The notes beneath the pieces were generated by a model. That model was not told the origin of the DNA, ran no database searches, and saw only the letters and a list, made by a program, of their open reading frames with translations. Position numbers and translations under genes: made by a program. 64,000 bases of DNA from Pseudocercospora fijiensis CIRAD86. Taxonomy: Eukaryota; Ascomycota; Dothideomycetes; Mycosphaerellales; Mycosphaerellaceae. The DNA lies in contig NW_006921541.1 in the NCBI RefSeq assembly GCF_000340215.1, positions 2,887,527-2,951,526 on the forward strand, read 5' to 3'. Positions 11,901-23,556 of the stretch are shown piece after piece (the stretch's first letter is position 1; every line of letters begins with the position of its first letter).

Positions 11901-14900
11901 TATAGCTAACCCTAACTAGCCGGAGATTAAGCGTTATTTGTTCGACTATTAGGACGCGATAGACCGCCCGGACATTACGATAAGGGTCTTTATTTAGAAA
12001 GCTAGGGAGTTTTTATACGAGGTCTACTATAGGAACGTGTTTAGTCGCTATATCGCGAGATGTTAGACAGTCGAATACTAGAAGCGTAGCCTCCCTTACC
12101 TTTACCTCTTGCTATAGATCGCGCCCTATTAAGCGCTAGATACTATATCTAAGATCGACAACTTTATCCGCGCTAAGCTTCCGAGCCTAGCCGAGGACCC
12201 GGATAGCAGCGTAACGAACTTAGTTAAGGAATATATATATTATAGACCTTGTAGCGCGGGCTTTCTATACGTCCCGTATATATAGTTACCTCGACACTCC
12301 GAAGGGACGTATTCTAAGGGATTCCCTATAGAGTTCTCGGACGAGACGGTAGTAACTAACATCGCGTTTCCGAAATATCGCAGACGCCGTAACGGGAGGA
12401 TATAGAATAAGAGGAGGAATCGCGCGTTCCTCTTCGACAATCGTTATATCGTACCGTACAATCTATACCTACTAAAGCGGTTTAACGCCTATATTAACGT
12501 CGAGTAGGTCCGCTTATTACGGGCGATTAAATATATTAATAAGTACGTCTATAAGGGCGCCGACCGTACGACTGCCCGCCTCGAGATTCCTAGTAACGAG
12601 ATCGCTAACTACGTTAATATACAATATATTAGTCCTACGATAGCGATATACAACATCTTAGGAGGTAAGCGCTATAAAGAATAGCCCGCGGTTATTCGAC
12701 TAGACGTCTACCTACCGCGCCCTAGGGGTAATATCGTATTTAACTATAACGCGACGATAGCGGACCTACGCGGCGATAGACGATAACGTACTACGCTCGT
12801 CGCGTAGTTTCGGTATAACGCGTTGCTACTAGACAACGACGTATCTTGCTGGCGCTTAACGTATCTTAAGTTTCTAAAACACTATACGCTATATAACAAA
12901 GCGTAGAAGAAACGTTCTAAGCGCGTAGTATACTCTATCGCGCGTCTTAACCTGCCCCTACGTCCTAAAGGCAAGATACTATACTTAATTAAATTGCTCT
13001 ATATCGTTCGGGGTACTAAATATTTCCGCGACTTAAGGATATATAGCGGCACCGTATATAAGAGCTTTCGAGCGGCGGCGATTGCATCTAGTCTTATAAG
13101 ATCGGAAGATAAATAGCTCGATACGTTCCGGGAGGCCGAGAAGACATATACCTCCCGACAATTGCGTCTTATGTTCGTACTACTTATCCTAACGGATACG
13201 ATATCCGGAGCCGACTCTACGCGATAGTAGAGTCTTCTATAGAGGGACATATATAAAGATCTATATATCGAACTACGGCGCGGAGGCTACGTAGGAAGGT
13301 ATAAGGAGATAAATGCTACTACTAAAAGTTATAGTAAGTAGTAGCTGTATACCGAATTAGTTGCTAACGGATACAAGGTATCGGGCTATAGACTGCCGAG
13401 TCCCGATCCTTCGTAGGCGGAAATACGTAGCAGCAATAACGCTATCGCTTAAGAAGAAGCACTAGTCGATATAGGAAACGAAGACGGGAACAAACTCTAC
13501 GTACAATAAAACGCCTACCTTCTTAATAACGGTTAAAGGCGAGCCTTTACCGATATTACGAACGATATCGACTAGAATCCGTTAACGGCGCACTTTTTTA
13601 TCTAAGGTCCGGGAGGCTACGGGAAGACGTTCCTATACCGTATACTCGTAGCGACCTATAGAGCACGTAGCCTTATCGTACTATGTATCGCGTCTTTAGG
13701 TATCGCCGTATAGCTGCTTCCTAGTAGTCGTATAGCGCACTCCCGATTTAAACTTCCTTTAAGCAATACCGGGCAGTAGGACTATCCTATTACGCAAGAT
13801 ATAATAGACGCTAAGCTAATCCGAAAGACTTATCTAGTTATTTAGGACGAAGCCGCGATATAGAATAGACGCGATATTATAGCTATATATCGACTCTTTT
13901 ACAAGTTACGATTAGGTAGTAACGGCTAGGGCAACGAACTATTCTTCGCGGGAGTCCCTATTATATTCGGCGGCGACTAGGTATAGACTCTTCTAGTGCT
14001 TCCCGAGTATAAGAAGTCTTCGAAGGAAGTAGACGTAATAGCGATTACATTTAAAGCCTTCCTAATCTAGAATAAGATTAAGGTGCTCTATCTCTAGTAA
14101 AATATACGGCTCGTAGATAGCAATCCGCGGAACGTCGACTTCTACCGCTAGACCCTCTGTATTGTATACGACGACGTATTCGATCGATTTATTAAGCTAC
14201 TAATATACGTCGGAAGAGTCTAGGACCTTAGCGAGCTTATCGATTTCGTCTTTCTAAGATAGGGTGTTATTAAGGCTAAGTACGACCTAGTATTCTATCG
14301 TTCTCGAGCTATCCTTTATATAACGAACGATACCGCCTACGAGATTAACGAACGTATCGTAGACGACCTACTATACGGTACAATTCGCGAATATCGCTAC
14401 GAGGATAAGATAGAGAAGTTGCCTAGCGATAAAGACTAGCCTCTAGAAATCTTAAGCCTTTCAAAATCTATCTAGAATACCGAGCTCTAGATTCCTTACC
14501 TACGGATCCGGGTAGGTATACTAATAATAATTATACGGAATATCTATAAGACCGTAGGACTCGTAAACGGAACGCGGGTTGTCGTCGTAAAAACACTCTA
14601 ATTCGGGGTTAAAGTTCGGAAACTGCTAGACGACGATAATTAGGAAGTGTACTAGATACCGCGAATCTAGATACATTCGAATAAAGGCCTACCGTTTACC
14701 CTTAAGCGATGTTAACTTCCGCTTCGACCTTGTTTCGTAATAACGATAAACAAATCTTAGGGTCAATCCCTAGTATATATCGGCATCGACCTTCGACGGC
14801 CCGTATTTAGCTATAGCTAACTCTTCGTAGCATTCTTACGCGTTACGGACGTATATAACCTCCGCGTACTTATTAACGGAAAGTATACTTTTACGTAGGG

Positions 14901-15900
14901 CGGCGACTCCCTAAACAAGGTGTTTCGCTCGGCTCTATTATATCTACCTAAGCGTCTCTACGACTTCATTTTTAAGGGTAGAAATCTATTTATAGGTATA
15001 ACCTCTAACGTCCTATTACGCGGAGCGATATACGCTATACCTACTAGCTCTACCGGACTAGCGTAGCAACCGCGACGCCCGCGGGGTACTCTTAACTATA
15101 TACCTTAAGCGCACGTTCCCGAAATCGCTAAACCGCCTACTAGTTCTACTCGAGACGCTATAGAACCCGAAGACGAGCCTAACTAGTATACTCGAAACTT
15201 TGCGGGTCTAGACCGCGAAGCAGGTAGCGATAGTAGCCTTCCGTATAGGGTAGAAAAGGGTCCTAGGGCATTTGTACTAGGTAACGACGAAGATAGGACG
15301 TTAGTCGATACTAGAGTCGGACGATAGCTAAGCCGGCGAGAAACTACGCTAACTATAGTACTAGCGAAAACTTCGCGCCGACCGTTATTCGTAGAACTTC
15401 CTAGATACTAACTAGACGACTCCTTAGTCTACCTCTAGAACTTAGCCCTAGGTCCTAGTAACGCCTAATAGATAATACAAGTTACGGCTAAAATAACACC
15501 TTCGAAGGAGATTATATAGACAGATCTAACTAAGGCCTTATCGATACTACCTACGCTAGTACCTATACCGACACCTTGTTCCGTATCTACGGCGCGTACA
15601 ATCTAGTAGATTTCTAAGGACACTACGCCTATTCTAGGTCCTTCGTTCTCTAGGAAGCGACTACCCGGACAACCTATATTACTCTCGAAGCCTATATCCC
15701 GCACTTAAGTCTCTACTCCGACCTCGATAGTGTACGCTCTAACGCTACCTCGTACTCTAAGGCTAGGCGACATTGCTAAGGCAAAGGCTCCGGTTGTCGT
15801 ATATAAACAAAAAGCTAAGATCCTTAGTATACTTTAAGACGCAGATCTCGACTTCGATATAGAAGACGTTTAGGCTACGATTAGTAGTTATTCTCTATAA
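8914..15900 (+). pseudogene. Helitron Rep-helicase (RepHel), RIP-inactivated
   Basis: Rolling-circle transposase of a Helitron. One frame runs from ATG 8914 to TAA 15898-15900 (2328 codons) with no frame change at any point checked; all interruptions seen are TAG/TAA, as expected from CAG/CAA/TGG after RIP. Order of recognisable parts: disordered N-terminus; zinc-ribbon-like and Helitron N-terminal region from about 10480 (FYDPIYTTKRH at about 10860, then FPIYYVLL at about 11290); Rep domain with VGYFGVPTYFITFIANPN at about 11860; the HUH motif at 12094-12105, now P-Y-L-Y; Tyr region AIKYINKYVYKGAD at about 12523. The Pif1-type helicase follows: Walker A GPGGYGKT at 13606-13629, motif II DEAA at about 13850, and a C-terminal ITINKS motif at about 14740 followed by FLRVT. 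The termini (5' TC, 3' hairpin-CTRR) were not located. Confidence 0.9.
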
Positions 15901-16122
15901 TATATATATATAAAACTTCTCTATCTGTACTAGCATTTTTTTCTCTTTAGGTATAGAGTTTAGCTACCTAAATACGGTTAGCGTATTACTACTTCTCCGA
16001 GGCACCGAGAACCTTGTTATTTAGCCGCCTATCCCCTATCTATATAAGCTAAGTTCCCGGCAGTTCTCTTAGTTATCCTCCTTTCTCTTCGGGTTCTCTA
16101 CTATATTCCTAGCGCTAATACA

Positions 16123-17100
16123 ATGTCGAGCCTTAATATTGTACCTAAAGTGGGAAAGGATTACGCGTAATAGTTCGTATAAGTAGTAGTAGAAGTATAT
16201 TAAAAAGGTGAAATTTAGGAAACTAGAACTACGGACTACGCGCTAGTAAAGAAAATCGTAAGCGGTAAAGGGCGAGATCTAGTATTTCGAGAGGGCTATA
16301 TACGTATACTAAGAGAAGGCGTAACGTAGAAGGGTACCGATAAGAGAGCGAGGCGAGCGGCGCTAGTCTATATCCTCGGCGTAGACGCTAGAAGTTACGC
16401 TATACTAAACTGTCCCTTTCCTTCGAAATATAGAACTTACGAATCTAACCGTAGTTATTTCGAAGGGTGCCGTTATTCCTATAACCTAGCGCTAAAGCTA
16501 CTATATAGTAATTGCGCTTATAGAGGAGATCCTAGGAGCTATACTAGCTATATAAACTGTAACCGGAAGAGAGTAGTATTACTAGAATTCGAAGACAGCG
16601 GGCGGGCTTCGAAATCGAATACTCGACCTCTATCTATAGAGTACGAATAGGAAGAGGGTACCCTAGAACATTAAGAGACTATCTCTACTAAGGATACTAG
16701 CTACTAGTAGGAATACGACTTTACCCCGGAAGTGTCTTAGAAAGCGGAAGAACTTAGGAGAAGCATAAGCGAAGTATAGCTCTAGTAACTCTTCGAGTTT
16801 CTAGCGGAATTGTTGTATTCTAATTCTCCTACGTTTCCGACGTAGTATATTCGAGACATATATTACGAGAGTATTAGCGAGATTGTAAGCGGTTATATAC
16901 GGAAAATAGACAGTAAGCGAGCTCGTATAGAAGTCGTCGCAGTAGTAGAACGGACTTAACTAGATTAGGTATATATTTTAAACCGACTATAATACGAATA
17001 GTAATAACGGCGGTAACGTACTAAGAAACGCGAGATTAAACATTACTAGCTTCGCTAACCGAGATTGTAGGCCTAGTATATATCTATTATATAGGCAGAC
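16123..17100 (+). pseudogene. RIP-decayed ORF downstream of RepHel, unidentified
   Basis: A frame from ATG 16123 (MSSLNIVPKVGKDYA) continues for about 320 codons with only TAG/TAA interruptions. The middle part is rich in Cys and in Tyr that may be former Cys or His (around NCPFPSKYRTYES and YSNCAYRGDPR), so a small zinc-binding domain is possible. It sits 220 bp after the RepHel stop in the same orientation and may be a second gene of the same Helitron. Family unknown. Confidence 0.4.
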
Positions 17101-18062
17101 GAGATAAAAATAGAAACGAGAAGATTGTAAGTTACTTTATAGATTTCATTTTTTATAGAGGGCTAACTAACCTCCGTAGAGTATATATATCGGTCCGCGC
17201 CCTATAGCGTAGATAGTATATCTTATCTTATTTCCTCTCGCTTTTTCTAACTTTTAACTTCTTAATTAGTATACTATTCTTAGATTATCGCGTTCTTCCG
17301 AGTAGCGGCGATATAGATTCTTATAGTAAATCGATTCCTAGGTCCTATCTAGACGAAAGGAGAGCTAGCCCCGAAGTCCCGAGTAAAATTAGATCCTAGG
17401 AGGGTCGCGTACGACTATATATTAATAGTAGAGGTGCCTAGCGGCTACTAGTACTCGATAGTCTTAGCGCTATCTTAGAGGACGACGGTATAGTAGAAGG
17501 TTAGGCGGCGTACTACGCCGCTAACGAAACGTATAAAGACTTCGCCTACGACGAGCTTTAAGGGTTAGTATATCTAGTAACATATATTTATAAACGAGAC
17601 TTACTAGAGTCGCGACCCTCTTAGAGCTAGTCTTTTTAACTAGAACTCGCTTCGTAGAGTAAGGGGGAGACTCGTTAGAGGACGTATCGGCGAGATCGAT
17701 AACTTCCTTACCCTTAAATACTTAAGCGACTAATACTATTAGCGACGCGGTTATAAAGGTTTAGCGATAATATTAAACTTACTAGTAGCGCTTAAGATCT
17801 TGCTTAGGGTTTCTATAGAGCTAGTATAGGGGGTAGGTATAGTATCTAGCTTAGTAAAGATAGAAAGGGAGTAGTAACGAGTCGTAGTAGTAGTAGTAGT
17901 AGTAGTAAGTAGTAGTAAGTAGAAGAAGTTATTATTAGAAAGGCGCGCGATTTATAAAGCGCGATTTATAACGATTTCCGCCTTGTTACCTAGCGCGGTA
18001 CGGCTATAGCCGCCGTAGAATCTTCTAGAATCTAGCTCTCCCTACCCCGCTCGTCGCCTTAG
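17101..18062. repeat. RIP-saturated non-coding repeat DNA
   Basis: Continuation of the left repeat block: TpA-rich, CpA/TpG-poor, no frame followed with confidence. It contains a TAG trinucleotide run at 17883-17932. Confidence 0.6.
17883..17932. repeat. TAG trinucleotide microsatellite
   Basis: Run of (TAG)n interrupted by TAAG. It may have been a CAG/TGG-type repeat before RIP. Confidence 0.8.
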
Positions 18063-18125
18063 CCTTTACTTATAGCTCTTCGGCCTTTACTTATAGCACT
18101 TCGTCCTTCACTTGTGGCTCTTCGA
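18063..18125. repeat. 21-bp tandem repeat crossing the RIP boundary
   Basis: Three 21-bp units at 18063, 18084 and 18105. Units 1 and 2 read TTTACTTATAG where unit 3 reads TTCACTTGTGG. The three differences within that stretch are CpA to TpA or TpG to TpA. Unit 3 is the first sequence of the unmutated gene island. Confidence 0.9.
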
Positions 18126-18498
18126 GCTACATAAACACTAGTGAACAATGACGGTGTCTCTTCTCGGCGTCGGCGTCCGGCTCCGACATGAGGCTTAGCC
18201 AAATGTGGCTCTCCGATCGCGGCGCCGGCTGCCGGCAAATGAATTATGCGATCGCGAACCTAAATCTAGATTCTGTACGTTGATGGTTCTGTCATCGAGT
18301 CTTCACACTCCCAAAGCATTTCGAAAATTGACGACTGCATATCGACACTTCTACATCCTCACTGCAAATCTTGCATGACGACACTTTCTCACAGATCGAG
18401 TCTACGAAACAAAGGAATCTTTTCGGCTGGTGGCGAGGAAAACGAGCCTGATGCGCTGCTCGGCGCGCTAGAAACAGAGCATCGATTTTGATAAGGGG
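18126..18498. other. Upstream region of the mitochondrial carrier gene
   Basis: Unmutated single-copy-looking DNA between the repeat block and the carrier start. I see no gene and no clear TATA box. Confidence 0.5.
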
Positions 18499-19824
18499 AT
18501 GGCTTCATTACACACATCGCCGCAAGGCCAGCGCCACGATAGAATGCTGTCTGGAAGTGATGCCGAGACTACGCAGTCATACACACCTCCACCGCCGTCT
18601 GGCCGGACGGCAGCAGACCCAGAAACCTCGGTTGTGGAGAAGATGCTCTGTGCTGTTGGAGGCAGCATTCTTACATCCTTCCTCAGTATGTACCCTATCT
18701 CCAGAATCGCTATACGCTGCTGACAATCTCCAGTAACACCTCTGGATGTCGTTCGGGTACGATTACAAGCCCAACAAAGTCCGTCTCCCTCCGTGCGACT
18801 GCCCTCCTTTGTACAATTGCCTCCCAATCTCGGTGTCACTGCCTGTTGTCGAGAAGTCTTCTGGGTCCAAAATCAATCACAGTTCTGTGTTGCTGCACCG
18901 CCCGAAGCCGCAGTCATGAATTTAGACAAGGTGGTCTCTGACTGTGCTGCAGAAGAGACACAACGCAAGACTATCAACTCTACCTTCGATGGCTTGAGGA
19001 AGATTGCGAGAAATGAAGGCATATGGACACTTTGGCGAGGCCTCAGTCCGACTCTGCTCATGTCTATCCCCGCCAATGTTATCTACTTTGCCGGATACGA
19101 CTGGCTGAGGTGGAGTCCGAAGAGCCCTATGGTCGGTCAAGTGAGCGATTCTTACGCTCCACTTGTCGCTGGCACTGTTGCTCGAATTCTGGCTGGTTTT
19201 GGCGTGAGTCCAATTGAGATGCTGCGAACACGAATGCAAGCTTCGTCAGGTAAAGAGCACGGGCGTGGTATTATGCGATCTACAATTGACGGCATGAGGG
19301 ATATGGTTGCGCAACAAGGAGTTCAGTCGTTGTGGCGCGGGCTCAGTCTGACGATGTGGAGAGATGTGCCTTTCTCTGCCATGTATTGGTGGGGATACGA
19401 GTATGGCCGACAGCGACTGGACAAGATGCGCCTGCATAGTGGAGAGATTGTTGGAAGGCCCCAAAACGACCAGCTGAATCACTGGGAACTCCTCACTGAT
19501 TCTTTCATCGCTGGAGCCGGTTCTGGTGCTATTGCTGCATTTGTCACAACACCGTTCGACGTTGGCAAGACCAGACAGCAGACCGTCATCAACTCGAACA
19601 TGTCGCTGGAAAAAAGAAAAGCATTGCCAGAAGGCAAGATCATGCCGCGCTTCCTGTGGCACATCTACCAGCACGAAGGCTGGAATGGCTTAATGAAAGG
19701 TTGGGCCGCGCGTACGCTGAAGGTCGCACCTGCTTGCGCAATCATGATCTCAAGTTACGAAGTCGGCAAGAAGATGTCGTTGCGGATGAAAGAAAAGCGC
19801 GACCACAAGAAGGATTTGGAGTAA
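18499..19824 (+). CDS. Mitochondrial carrier, Mtm1/SLC25A39-40 type
   Basis: Inner-membrane carrier; in this family yeast Mtm1 affects manganese/SOD2 and PLP handling, and the animal homologues import glutathione into mitochondria. Exons 18499-18685 and 18734-19824 give 425 residues; the 48-bp intron has donor GTATGT, branch GCTGAC and acceptor CAG. All three carrier signatures are present: TPLDVVRVRLQ, SPIEMLRTRMQ and TPFDVGKTRQQ. The long loop after the first signature (LPSF..LGVTACCREVFW..CVAAPPEA) is typical of this subgroup and contains several Cys. Repeat ends such as GIWTLWRGLSPTLLMSIPAN are also typical. The start at 18499 gives a short disordered N-terminus before the first membrane helix; ATG 18544 is an in-frame alternative. 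The gene is convergent with the Erg6-like gene. Confidence 0.9.
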
Positions 19825-20136
19825 TGACTACAGCTGAGCAGGGTTTTGCTAAGCGTTCAGGCATTTGCGGCGTTTTGTATAGAGAATTGGAAACAGCAGC
19901 CGACTGATTCCACTCAACTGATACCCGATGTAAAAATAATGTAAGAACAAAACGGAAAGCATCATGGTGGCATAACTTCAATATAAAGCATAATAACAAA
20001 CTTCGAACCGTTCGTGCAGACAATACGAGGATCATCCAATCTCAGCCACTTTGGATGCATGAAGTGATTACAAAATCGTACGAATTTTCAATACTATGCA
20101 AATGCAAGTGTGCGAGACAGCAGTAGCAATCTCAGT
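19825..20136. other. Convergent 3' intergenic region
   Basis: 312 bp between two convergent genes. AT-rich with AATATAAAGCATAATAAC-like stretches that would suit polyadenylation. No gene seen. Confidence 0.5.
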
Positions 20137-21317
20137 CTACTGAGTCTTCTCCACAGCCTTGAGCGGCTTCTTCGCAATCATCATGTGCATTGGCGTGAAG
20201 CAGCCAAGTCTCCCACCATCTCTGCATCCAAAGGTGCATTCAGCAACAGTATCAAGAGCCTCCATATTAGCAGGGTGAGTGAGCCCAAGCCTCCAGAAGA
20301 CCTTGACGATTGCGTAAGCGAAATGGTAATAAGAAGGCCTCAAACAAAAAGCCTGCCACCAATCCCGCCAAGTCGGAGCATGCAAAGCAGCAAGCGAATG
20401 CCTACAAAAAGCAAAACAAGAGTCAGTCTCAGAAAATCTCAACCGCGCACTAAACTCCAAACTCACCACCACGGCACAGGATTCGCCTTCGCCAAAGCCC
20501 GATCCTCATCAAACAAAATCTCAAACCCGGCCTCCTTCATCGCAGCCATATGTTCCTCCGCAAGTCTCAAATGCGGCACACTCCCACCCCTCTCAATCTC
20601 ATACCTCGCCTTCCGATGCTCGTCATTTTTATCGTCATATTTCGGCGTAATCACCCACTCATACGTCCCCAGAACCCCTCCCGGTTTCAAAACTCGAAAC
20701 GCTTCTTGATATGTTTTCAACATATCTGGTCCGCAACAGATCGCTTCGATTCCGTATGCTGCGTCGAAGGTTTTGTCTGCGAAGGGCATGGACATGAAGT
20801 TTCCTTCGATGAGGTTTACTTGGGTTTCTAGGCCGGAGGATTTGTTCATGAGATTTCCGCGTTCGACGTGCAGAGGGGAGATGTTGATTCCTGTTATATT
20901 GCAACCTGTGAATGCTGCGATTTCTCGTGCTGGGCCTCCGATTCCGCAGCCCATGTCTAAAACTTTCCAGTCCGGTTGAAGGCCGAGTTTTAGTGCTAGG
21001 AAGTGATCGTGGCGCGCTTGTGCGGTTTCCCAGGATTCGCCCGGTTGGTAGCCGCAGAAGTGGAATTTGTTTCCCCAGCCTCTTTGGTAGAGGTCTGTTA
21101 TCATGTCGTAGTAGCTGGGATTGGGATGTTAGTAAGGGGAAGGTTTTCTTTTGGGAAGGGTGAGGTGTATATACGCTTCATTGAGTTCTGGGGCGTCGAG
21201 GTGTCGTTTGGCACGCTCTTCGTCGGTGACGGTTTTGTAGTCGTTGGACTTTAGGTAGTCGTCTTTGCCCCAGTGTTTGCGGAAAATTGCGCCGCTATCG
21301 TGTTGTCTGGTCGCCAT
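20137..21317 (-). CDS. Erg6-like sterol 24-C-methyltransferase, divergent
   Basis: SAM-dependent methyltransferase of the ergosterol C-24 methylation family. Exons 21317-21175, 21114-20467 and 20401-20137 give 351 residues. The introns are 60 bp (branch TTACTAACAT) and 65 bp (donor GTGAGT). Family landmarks: EAYYDMITDLYQRGWGNKFH, SAM motif I LDMGCGIGGPAREIAAFTG, LKPGGVLGTYEW and PKYDDKNDEHRKARYEIERG, and a C-terminal CFTPMHMMIAKKP. Two things differ from canonical Erg6: the usual IEATCHAP is IEAICCGPD, and the C-terminal sterol-binding part (HSLAALHAPTWRDWW onward) is only loosely similar. It could be a paralogue acting on a different sterol or triterpene rather than the housekeeping enzyme. 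It is convergent with the mitochondrial carrier gene. Confidence 0.88.
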
Positions 21318-22204
21318 GATGCTGTCTGGTCAGGAGGCAGATCCTGTGCGATGGAGAGGGAGATTATTGAAGAACATGGTATTGAGGATTTTTATGTGTT
21401 GCTGTGTGGATTTGGTTGGCTTTGTTTGGCGATGAGCTTTGTGTGTGGGCCTTGGTATTGTTCTTGGTATTGTTCTTGTGTGGGATTTTTGCGCTCGATT
21501 CGGAGGTCTGATGAACGGACACGGCATGGAATTGTGGAGATTGAGAAGCGGCATAACGATGCCAGTTGACCTACTATGGTTGCTATCTCTGCATTGTCTC
21601 AGGTTTGAGAGGTTTCTCCTTGATACCTTGCTTGTCATGAGTCGGAGTGTTTTCCTTGAAATCCAAGCCCATCGTGAGAATTCACTTTTGAGACAGAGAT
21701 GGACCATCACTCTTACGCATAGTAAGACTGCTACGATCTGCGCCGAAAACTGAGGATGAAGATCAAGATGTTGAACTTGTTGAGGGAGTTATGGCTTGCA
21801 GTCCGGTAGATGATATGCTGGCTTCGGGCTAGTCCATATTTGGATCAGCGTAAAACTACGCCAAGTGAGTGTTGTGAGTGGTACGGTCGAATCTGATTTC
21901 ATTTCGACAAATACGATGATGCTGTTCTTCTGCATGCTCTGCAACAAGTAATGCCGGCCTCGGAATGCTCAGGCCAGCAGCGTCACTCCGCGACTCGTCG
22001 CCTCGAAATCTTTCGAGATCTCTCCTTTCCAATTCCCGATTCTCGTCTTGAGCGAGCCACAGGTCGCAGAGTTTTGGGTATTAGCAGAGCTCGCACACAG
22101 AAAAGGTACCTTCTGGGGGATGCTGAATAAGGCTGGGAACACGGAAAAGTTCGCGGATCTGCTTGCGTGAAGCAACCTTACTTATGGACTCTTTCGGCCA
22201 CTCG
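21318..22204. other. Intergenic region, no gene recognised
   Basis: Upstream of the Erg6-like gene and downstream of the GNAT gene. Several short open frames exist on both strands but look low-complexity and lack a recognisable domain. No RIP signature. Confidence 0.5.
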
Positions 22205-22696
22205 TCATCGATCATTCCTTTCCGCAGTATGGTCAGAAGCGAAAGCAAGTCGTTTCTCGTAGCACACAGAAGATGTCGCCCCGACATAGGGCCCGAACAA
22301 TGGAATCTCGGTGAACCCGTTCCTCTCATACCATGCCCGTGCTCTCTTCATCATCACACCCGTCTCCAGCTTCAGCGTCGTCAGTCCATGCTCCAAGGCT
22401 TTACATTCTAGCTGAAGCAACAGGAGATCCGCAACACCTTGCTCTCTGCCACGATACTGCGGCACGACGTAGACACGTTTGATTTCCGCAGCACCACCGC
22501 CAAGAGGCTGAAGCCCACCGCAGGCGATTGAGCTCCCGCTTTTGGAAAGGATCACGACAATGGGAAATTCTTCCATCGAGGAAGCAGGGATCGGCTCGTC
22601 GGGCCAGCTGGCAAGCGTTTCTTCCAGTTGTCGTGCGCGAAGCGCCTGGCCTTCGGGATCGTGCCAGGACGTGACGCGCACTTCGACGCCATCCAT
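22205..22696 (-). CDS. GNAT-family N-acetyltransferase
   Basis: 163 residues, single exon. The GNAT core is visible: a beta strand with GGLQPLGGGAAEIKRVYVVP, then the acetyl-CoA pyrophosphate loop in motif A (QYRGREQGVADLLL, matching Q/R-x-x-G-x-G/A), a strand TTLKLETGV and the C-terminal ARAWYERNGFTEIPLFGPY. This resembles small bacterial-type GNAT enzymes with the YxxxGF C-terminal signature that are common in fungi. The substrate cannot be inferred. Start at 22696 gives a complete first strand (VEVRVTSW). Confidence 0.87.
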   Translation of the reverse strand: MDGVEVRVTSWHDPEGQALRARQLEETLASWPDEPIPASSMEEFPIVVILSKSGSSIACGGLQPLGGGAAEIKRVYVVPQYRGREQGVADLLLLQLECKALEHGLTTLKLETGVMMKRARAWYERNGFTEIPLFGPYVGATSSVCYEKRLAFASDHTAERNDR

Positions 22697-23556
22697 CTCG
22701 ATATCTTGCGTTTTGTTGAAGGGAGTCCGGAGGGTGTAGAGCGCGCAGGAGTGGCTTTCTTGGACAAGATGCAGGTAGGATCATAGGTCGTCCGTTTCCT
22801 ATTTACCGTCGAGCAATACCGGTGTCGAGATGGAGGAATTTGCTCGAATCATCCAGCACGCTTTCTTTTCATCCTCAGACAGCACGCCGCTTTCTTGGTG
22901 GCCGCTGGTATTATGTTGAAGATTCTCTTGGCCGGTGTGCTGTCTTTTTCTAGCTTTTGTAATGTCGTTGATGAATCTCGACCCATGGAGGTCTAGTCCT
23001 ACTTGCAAGACGTCCATTTCCTAGACCTTGCCACTCTTTACACGCTTCGGCTCGTGACCGCCAGCCTTAGGCCAATACATGCAGGGTATTGGGCCCATGG
23101 GGACTAGAATGGACATACTGTCGGGATAGCTGTGGCACCGCGAATGCCATGCCGTATCTTGGATCAGTATCAACACCGTCTTACACAGATCTGGTCTCTT
23201 GCCACCATGTTGACGTCTGCCAACTGTCGAGGCACATGTTGTTGTCAGCAGCCAGTGTGTGCGCTCGGCCTTGACACGAGGCGCCAAGATTGGCCGCTCT
23301 GACCTCATCTCCTTTGTGATTTCTCGTAGCTCCCACATCCCCGCCAAACAGACACATCGTCCAAAATAGTCCCCTAGAAACACATTTCGACGTTCTAGGC
23401 ACGAGATTGCACCCAGCACCGAAAATCCACCATTGTCGAGACAGTGCTTGGCGGATTCCCTCAGAAGAACGCTGTGCGGTAGCAGACCCCTTTTCGAGAC
23501 ACCGACGAAACGCCAGAAACATCTGGGACGGCAGCGAGAAGAGCAATACCAGCAGC
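22697..23556. other. Intergenic region, no gene recognised
   Basis: Shared upstream region of the divergent GNAT and Sec14-like genes. Minus-strand frames at 22799-23017 (72 aa) and 23021-23770 lack domains, and the latter runs antisense into the Sec14 gene. Confidence 0.5.

Noticed and set aside
1640..18104. Starship giant element with a DUF3435 captain recombinase
   Set aside because: No tyrosine recombinase motif found at either edge; the only identifiable transposase is the Helitron RepHel.
22799..23017. 72-codon minus-strand frame upstream of the GNAT gene
   Set aside because: No domain, no codon support, lies in a promoter interval.
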